DNA of 64,000 nucleotides from Cycas panzhihuaensis (lineage: Eukaryota; Cycadophyta), in the NCBI GenBank assembly GCA_023213395.1, contig CM041465.1:90403741-90467740 (forward strand). The letters are read 5' to 3'. The position numbers were made by a program, and so were the translations under genes. This document shows, piece after piece, positions 57,715 to 64,000 of this stretch. The notes under the pieces were generated by a model. The model was not told where the DNA came from, made no database searches, and worked only from the letters and a program-made list of their open reading frames with translations. The stretch's first letter is position 1. Each line of letters starts with the position of its first letter.

Positions 57715-58857
57715 TTAAATAGATAAGGACTCAATTGATTCAGGATCAACTTGTATGTCACTGGGATCAATTAAGTGAGTATTAGTTAACAGGTTTTCAA
57801 CTGGTAGTTCGACATAAGACGCTTTTGATGAAGAACCTTTTTCATCGAATATAACATCACGCAAGATTGAAATCTTATGCATGGTTGGATTTAGAAGTTT
57901 GTAAGCTTTGCTTTCTTCGCTGTAACTAACAAAGATGTATTTGAAACTTTTAGGATCAAGTTTCTGTCGTTTTTCTTTGGGAACATGCCCCCAGGCAATG
58001 TTGCTAAAGTTTCTTAAATGCTTAACAGAAGGTTTATGCCTAGACCATTTTTGTTTTAGCGTAATGTTTTGTAGAGATTTGCATGGTAAGCGATTTAATA
58101 AATAGTTGGAGCAAGCAATAGCTTTTGCCCACAACTTTAAGTCGAGACCTTTTGTATGTAACATGCATCTAGTCATCTCAACAAGTGTATGATTTTTGCA
58201 TTCAACAACACTGTTTTGTTGAGGAGTATATGCTACAGAATGTTGAAATTGTATTCCATTTTTTTTTGCAGTAATTAGTAAATTGTTGCTTAAGTATTCC
58301 TTAGCATTATCTGTTCTGAAGATTTTGATTTTAGAGTTTGTTTGGTTTTTGACTAAGGTTTTGAATTGAACAAAAATGTCAAATACTTGACTTCTTATTT
58401 TTAGCATGTATACTTAGCATTTTCTAGAGAAATCATCGATAAATGTGACAAAATATCTACTTCCAAAGTACGAAGGTACTTGGAATGGACTGCAGATATC
58501 AGAATGATTAAGTTCAAGTTGAACCTTTGCTCGAAAGGTAGTATGACTTGGGAAAGGGTCCATGTGTTATTTATTTGTGACACAGGCTTCACAAACACCA
58601 TAGACAGTTTTTAATGTAGATAAGCCATGAACCATATCATGCTTACTTAGATACTGGAGTTTTCAATAACTCATATGGTCGAATCGAGCATGCCAAAGCT
58701 TACTGACTAGGTCAGATTTGGCTATAAAGGCACTAAAGGTTTTTGTTTTAGAATGTTGGAGATTTGTTAAGCTGTAAAGACCTATTTTGTGATTTGCAAG
58801 TTCTGAGGCAATTGATTTAAATTTATTTGATGGTTGTTTGATAATAAATTTATCTTT
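57715..58857 (-). pseudogene. Integrase of copia F
   Basis: The core is in the frame 57715-58407: FRTDNAKEYLSNNLLITAKK, YTPQQNSVVECKNHTLVEMT, LNRLPCKSLQNITLKQKWSR, KRQKLDPKSFKYIFVSYSEE, SKAYKLLNP. The expected E of the catalytic triad is within NSVVECKNHT. The HHCC domain lies at about 58560-58720 in damaged frames (HARFDHMSY, CEACVTNK). Confidence 0.85.
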
Positions 58858-59283
58858 CTAGAATTCTACAACGAGATCTTTCTGGCATATTTGATATACT
58901 GAGAGAAGATTAGGTAATAAGCCAGGAACGCAGAATACGTCCTTAATTGAACCATCTTTCAAAGCAACATCACCAGTTCCTTTGACTTTGAGTTGAGATC
59001 CACTCCCAAAAGAGATTTCTTCTTCGGACTTTGAATCAGACTGATATGAAGCAAGGTATTCTTGGTGTCCTGTCATATGATGGGAAGCACCTGAATCGAG
59101 AATCCACAAAGGTGGTTGAGTAGTTGGTGTTGAAAAAGCTGATGTGGAAGCGGTTAAGGAACGATGGGAATTACGGGATCGTGATTGGGTCCCCTTAGAA
59201 GCTTTCCAGGCTTCAGAGGCAATTCCATTCCTACAGACATCAATGGTGTGCCCCTTTTTGTGACAGTCAACACAGTTGATGTT
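58858..59283 (-). pseudogene. Gag knuckle and protease of copia F
   Basis: It opens after a stop with the knuckle CVDCHKKGHTIDVC (CX2CX4HX4C, about 59235-59276), a Ser/Thr linker, then the retropepsin-type active site WILDSGASHHMTGHQEYLAS at 59109 downwards, VKGTGDVALKDGSIKDVFCV and PNLLSVYQIC. Confidence 0.88.
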
Positions 59284-60149
59284 TTAATTAGGATTAGTAT
59301 TGACAGTATTCCTTTTTGGGAATGACTGTTTAGAGGTATTATGAGATTTAGGTAATCTAGAATACTTAGTGTTATGATGATGATTGTTTGGCTTGGATGA
59401 TCCTCTATGAGGTTTTTGGGATTTGGGATGATGATGATGATTATTTTGATAGATATTTTGATGTTTAGGTTTAGTAATTGGATGTGACTTGGAAAAAAGA
59501 GCCTGTGAAGGATCTTTTAGTTTTCCAGTCTGAATCAATATGGTTTGATGTTCAACTAGTTGATTCGTTAATTGATCAAAAGTAATTGGTGGATGTTCTG
59601 CTTGTTGCCTAGCAGTTTTGAAAAGATTGAAATATTTTGGGAGTATTAATTGTAAGACGAACAAGTGTATCGTCGTCTTTTGCATGTGTACTTTATCACC
59701 TACTTTTGTGGAAGATTTGATACAATTTGCTAGGTCTTTGTTAATGAGTTGAAGTTTTGATAATAAATCTTCAACTTTAGGAAAGTCTTCATAATTTAGA
59801 TCGTACATTTGTTGTTCTAAAACAGCTAACTGTTGTGTGTCAACCTTGCCATACTTTTTCTTATGAGTTTTCTAGATAGTGGCAAGATCATCTGTACCAG
59901 AGAACTGCCTGCTAATGTCTGGGGAGAGGGAGGTTAGGATGGTGTCTAAGGCTCCATCGCAATTCATCAGATAGACTATATAAGCTTCTGATGTTTCATC
60001 TTTGGATTTTGCAAACTCTCCAATAACATATCGCCATATCTATTGTTGTTTAAGCTGATGGGATATTCTATTTTTCCAGTCAACATAATTAGAGCTGGTT
60101 AATACTGGAATTGGTACAGAGGAGGTTGTCCCTGGCATAAGTGCCATAT
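59284..60149 (-). pseudogene. Gag body of copia F
   Basis: The start MALMPGTTSSVPIPVLTSSN, then YVDWKNRISHQLKQQ, lies at about 60149. After damage the frame 59284-59808 continues YEDFPKVEDLLSKLQLINKD ... HPPITFDQLTNQLVEHQTIL and a His/Asn/Lys-rich tail. The stop at 59284 separates it from the knuckle. Confidence 0.8.
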
Positions 60150-60249
60150 TGGGAACAAAATCGGCGATTAGATATCCTCTTGGAAGAAAAATGGAAGAGG
60201 TTATGACAAGTTTGATTGAAATTATAGGTGAATAAAGTAAATAAGTCAC

Positions 60250-61754
60250 AAAAATAAATTCATTGATAGATATTGAACATTAAGGTAATCTTTAAGTTAA
60301 TTTGCCATTGACAGAAAATTAATTCATTAATATTGAGAGTTTAATAATCATTGATCGAGAAATATAAGATTTTTAATCAAATATTTGTTAAAAATTAATC
60401 AGGCATATGACAGTTGCATATTAGTGACTTAAAATAAATCATAAATTAAATGAAACAATTAAGTGTTGCTTGTTTATAACATCATTTGCATTTAAACAAA
60501 TAGTGAAATAATGATTTAACAGACTTCATGAATTTATTAAAATACACAAATAAATAATGTAGTTACTTGATAAATTTGAAAAATAATCAATTGTGTAATA
60601 TATTAAAGCAAGAATGTGAAGAAAATTATGGGTTAGAGGTACTCACCTGAAATTACCAGGACGAAAATGAAGACTTGACTTCGAACAAGGATTGCTGATC
60701 AAAATGGTGTCCAAGAAACTTGAAAGGTCAGTTAAAATGTCCGCGTCTGAGTCAAGAATCCGACATTTCTTTCGGAATTGGATTCTGACTTCGTATGAGG
60801 AAGTTATGGGGAAAAAAGCAGAGGTACCCCCGTTTTGCTTAAAAAACAAAAAAGGAAATTGAAATTTTAGACCCTTTTCATGATAGGGTCACGGTCATAT
60901 TAGATGGTGATGAGACTGGGGGGCTGGCGGGTTGGGGGGCTTACAGACTTGTAATGACATTAAGTGGATTGAATGAGATTTTAAAACATTAAAAAAGAAT
61001 GTATTATAAAAGGAAATTAGCCCAATCGATTTTTGTCGAATTTAGCCCTAAATATTAGGTTTCCGAAGCATGTTATTGCGGTGTGTAGGTCGATGGGCAT
61101 TCAAAGGTTGTCTCTATTAATGGCTTTTGTTGCCGTCATCTCTTGTAATGGCGTGGGCTGTGGACGTTAAATGCTTCATGAGGTGCGTCTCTGGTAATGG
61201 CGTGAGTGTCGTCTGAGTGTCTTCTTCGGTAATGGCGTGGGCTATGGAGGTGCGTAAGGTGCATCTACTTTGTTGAATTGCAAGTGCATCTTCATCCATC
61301 TTAGGTGTGATAAATCTCAGGCCGAGTCTACGTCAACAGAGCCGTGAACCTGGTTTCAACATTGTGATCGAAGGAAGTTGCGTCCCAAAAGTCGTCTGAC
61401 TGCAAATCCAAGCCGCAGGAATAAGCCGACTAAATGAAGTCGGGCAAAGCCCTAATCTGCCTGGCCTCTGACTCCACCCGCCTCGTAAAGTTGTGCCTCC
61501 TAAATATGTAAGGACTTGGATCACGCTCCTAGCCCTGAGTCGCGTGAGCTGTGGACCTGGTAAATATGCTTTGAAGACGTTTCGTCTGGATATCATCGAG
61601 GCAACGGCAAGAAGGCTATTGCAACAGAGACGAAAGGCATGTGAATTACATCTATATTCCAATTTTCACCTTCGTATTAGTTTGTGAAAGGGCTGCGCGT
61701 AGAGATCTCCACACTAATTGCTGAAAGGCACCGATAGACCCTACTCTAATACCA
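60250..61754 (-). other. Leader and primer site of copia F
   Basis: Non-coding leader, AT-rich near gag and GC-richer at 61080-61680. The primer site TGGTATTAGAGTAGGG is at 61739-61754 (minus), adjacent to the LTR. Confidence 0.7.
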
Positions 61755-62152
61755 TGATGGAGAGAGGGTACAAACAATAATTCAATATATATGAAAGCAA
61801 TCCATTCAACGGGACACGTAGGTGCACCAGATCTGGTAGGTGGAAAACCTCTTTAGGGGATAAAAATCCACCTCGAAAATAATTATAATATTATAATAAT
61901 AATAATGAATATACATGGGAGCAGGTTGAAGATCTCATCCTCCCTCTCTTATTGACTGGAACCTTCTACCTACGTACCAACGAGATCCTGTCTCCCCAAT
62001 CTTCCAGCCACTGAATGTATGAAAGATTCTAGAATAAATGGGAGAGAAGTTTGTTGATTTGGACAGTTGGCCAAATTACCGAACTTTTGTAATAACATAA
62101 TAAACTAATTAAATATATAATAAAAGAATAATATTAGGGCATAACATTAACA
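61755..62152 (-). repeat. 5' LTR of copia F
   Basis: 398 bp, same ends as the 3' LTR, followed on + by the target-site copy ACAAT. Confidence 0.93.
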
Positions 62153-62157
62153 ACAAT

Positions 62158-63168
62158 GTTTATTCACTTGATTTGTATTGACTTTGGGATGCTGATGATG
62201 GCAGTAGGAGATCTTTTACCATGAGACAGTTTTGATGTCCAACGGCTAATCTTGATGATTATCTTGTACAATAGATACAGAGGTTGCTTGTCATCTGTCT
62301 GATTTGTTTCCTTGGGAGACCTAAACTATATGATATAGACGCAAGTTCCCTATTATTGTTTGTTACTCGTTATTGAACCTTGTTGAAATTGCCATTGCTT
62401 ATATGTCCATGATAAATGTCTGCATCCCAATTTAGATAAGATGGATTCCTTTGTGAATGGGGCTACATTCATTTGCTTGTATGCTTATCCATAAATGTGC
62501 ACAGCTTGAGCTAATTCCTACCAGAAAATCTAGGTGTTCCACACACTATTAAAGCTTCAGACTACCCCATTCATTTGCTTGTATGCTTATCCATAAATGT
62601 GCACAGCTTGAGCTGATTCTTACCAGAAAATCTAGGTATTCCACGCACTATTAAAGCTTCAGACTATGTTGTACCGGACATTATTTTTGGAAATTGATTT
62701 GGGAAGTTTATCTTTACCATCGTGATTTTGATGTATGCGTGACATATTGCATTTGATTATTTTGTTTTTGAGGCCTAGAGAATTTATTATTCTAGGATAG
62801 TTTCAAAATCTAGATGTGTTTTTCCTATGTGAAGCCTGTAAGGGTAGATGAAGAAAACAGTTACTTTTGTATGTATTTATGCATTTTATCTTTTTCATCT
62901 ACTTGAGGACTCCTTGATATGTACAAAAATAAGAAATGCTTCATTATAGAATTACAATGGTGACCATACAGTTGTACTTGGTACAAACTTCAATTTTCTT
63001 TTTGTCATTACTTCTTGTTCTTGTTTAAAATAAACTAATGAAGCCTGATCTTGACTATTTCTAGGTTTGATTAGGTTCTTGAGAATGATTCTAAAAGAAA
63101 AGATGTAGCATATATTTACTTTTTCATCATTAAGTACCTGGTTACTGATATCTTTCTCATGGTTGCAG
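62158..63168 (+). other. Intron end with a 102-bp tandem duplication
   Basis: No gene. Copies at 62466-62567 and 62568-62669 begin CATTCATTTGCTTGTATGC and end near AAAGCTTCAGACTA, with a few differences. The acceptor is CATGGTTGCAG at 63158-63168. Confidence 0.85.
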
Positions 63169-63336
63169 GATGATAAGTTTGAGAAGCTTTTCAAAACTTA
63201 CGCTGACCATGTTAAAGGACAAAGTGAGAACTTTGTTTTCTGCTTTGATGGGGAAACAATATCTCCAAGGCGAACGCCTGAAGATCTTGACTTGTTGGAT
63301 GAGGACATAATTGAGGTGTACTCTAAGACAGGATAA
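63169..63336 (+). CDS. Terminal exon, Rad60-SLD/SUMO-like ubiquitin-fold protein
   Basis: It starts after TTGCAG in phase 0 and encodes 55 residues then TAA: DDKFEKLFKTYADHVKG, FVFCFDGETISPRRTPEDLD, LLDEDIIEVYSKTG. The order 'FxxLFxxYA ... FxFDGxxIxPxxTPxxL ... D.D.IEV' is that of SUMO and Rad60-SLD domains. The chain ends without the di-glycine needed for conjugation, so this is a ubiquitin-like domain inside a larger protein, not a SUMO modifier. The domain is split between the two exons exactly after the second beta strand. It is clean of stops and has good splice sites. Confidence 0.87.
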   Translation, partial: DDKFEKLFKTYADHVKGQSENFVFCFDGETISPRRTPEDLDLLDEDIIEVYSKTG

Positions 63337-63675
63337 GTTATGGACATATGTAAGATTGCCTCAATCTGTAAAATTATATGCCACTGTTTATTCCGGTGAT
63401 GTTTCTTGTAGCTCCCTATCTCTGGCATCTGCATCATGCTTTCTGATGGTTGCTTTTGATAACCTGTCGCCTTTTCTTATAATCTTATATTCCACTCAGG
63501 CTACTGCCTTTTTGTACAACCAGAGTCTGCTTTCTCTTGGCGGGGCTGATATGAGCCAAATCTGTCATTCTAAGTTGGATGGTCTTGAGCACTTGTAATA
63601 TATATCAGAGAGCTGGTCTCTGGTTTTGTAACATAACGCTTTCTGGTTCAAATAAACTACACTACATGGGACATT
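63337..63675 (+). other. 3' untranslated region with polyadenylation signal
   Basis: It follows the TAA of the terminal exon. AATAAA at 63651-63656 is the likely polyadenylation signal, with cleavage probably within the next 15-30 bases (inferred). Confidence 0.65.
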
Positions 63676-64000
63676 ACCATCCAAAAGTATGAACAGTTAT
63701 CAAAGATCTTTTATAGCCTGCTGATTTTTTTTTATTTTTTATTTTTTTCTGCTCAAAACCTACTGAATCAGTGAATTTGTTGAAAGGATCTTTCTCCAAT
63801 ATTGTTTAAATATGATTCAAAAATAGTTCATAAACATGAAACAAGAATGTAAGATTGTGACTAATCAGTTTTTGGAAATATGGTCAGAGCACAGGCTTCG
63901 TGCTTGTTAGCCCTGTAAGAGAGAGAAAGTGCCTTAATCATTCTTCGATTACAATAAGGAAATAGGCAAGGATGATGCTTATTAAGCATCTATCTCCATC
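63676..64000. other. Downstream of the host gene, nothing recognised
   Basis: AT-rich, with a T-rich run near 63727-63750. I see no gene or repeat boundary. Confidence 0.5.

Larger units (their letters stand above)
55496..62152 (-). mobile_element. Copia element F, complete LTR to LTR, TSD ACAAT
   Basis: LTRs at 55496-55893 and 61755-62152 (398 bp each) differ at roughly 25-30 positions. Target-site duplication ACAAT at 55491-55495 and 62153-62157. The primer site TGGTATTAGAG (minus, ending at 61754) follows the LTR without spacer, and the polypurine tract AAAGGGGGA precedes 55893 on the minus strand. Gag, protease, integrase, RT and RNase H are all present in copia order. Sequence and motifs (YIDD, FLNDDLKEEMYM) mark it as a different copia lineage from A, B and E, and it is older than E by LTR divergence. 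Confidence 0.95.
30733..63168 (+). other. Giant intron (32,436 bp) full of nested retrotransposons
   Basis: It lies between donor ATG|GTATGG and acceptor TTGCAG|GATGAT, in phase 0. Joining the exons restores one ubiquitin-like domain, so the intron is real although huge. It contains H, G2, G3 with E, J and F. Only about 1 kb at each end looks free of recognisable transposons. Confidence 0.85.

Overview
The window is nuclear DNA of a seed plant, most likely a gymnosperm (inference). It is AT-rich and intron-bearing, and most of it consists of decayed Ty1/copia and Ty3/gypsy LTR retrotransposons inserted into one another. I see no bacterial operon structure, rRNA or convincing tRNA gene. The only host gene visible is the 3' end of a ubiquitin-like gene of the plant Rad60-SLD/SUMO-like kind: an internal exon at 30519-30732 and the terminal exon at 63169-63336, both on +. 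The two exons join in frame across an intron of about 32.4 kb made almost entirely of retrotransposons. The first of them has a split codon at its 5' edge, so at least one more exon lies upstream, and the left half of the window is probably also intron.

Left block (1-24033, + strand frame). Element D (1 to about 2.9 kb) is an LTR element with a copia-like gag start fused to a long acidic reading frame of unknown function and no visible pol. Gypsy element G1 (about 3340-24033) follows. It has been hit by copia A (3498-8682, + strand, TSD GGGAT, in the G1 5' LTR), by copia C (10183-13851, in gag), and by copia B (13852-19216, minus, in the 3' LTR of C). B has no 5' LTR: a deletion joins its leader directly to the G1 reverse transcriptase. 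G1 then continues with RNase H, integrase, an extra ORF of unknown function, and a 3' LTR carrying a 29-bp minisatellite.

Middle block (24034-30518). A gypsy fragment (I) keeps RT and the integrase zinc finger. There is a minus-strand LTR with a perfect initiator-Met primer site (27823-28153), a TA microsatellite, weak unidentified coding remnants, and then intron leading to the first exon.

Right block (30733-63168, the large intron). It holds a small copia-type remnant H with a 91-bp inverted repeat beside its primer site, and a gag remnant of gypsy G2. Gypsy G3 (34096-51809, minus) is inserted in the G2 primer site. G3 itself is interrupted in gag by young copia E (43678-50766, minus, TSD CAGAT). 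After these come a gypsy gag remnant (J) and copia F (55496-62152, minus, TSD ACAAT).

The strongest anomaly is in E. Between 46074 and 46273 almost every C expected on the + strand (every G of the coding strand) has been replaced by G. By hand alignment to B this is 27 of 32 sites, with no gaps and normal flanks. Other points of interest are the post-integrase ORF shared by G1 and G3, the non-pol ORF of D, and two dyads conserved in the U3 of the A/B/E copia family.
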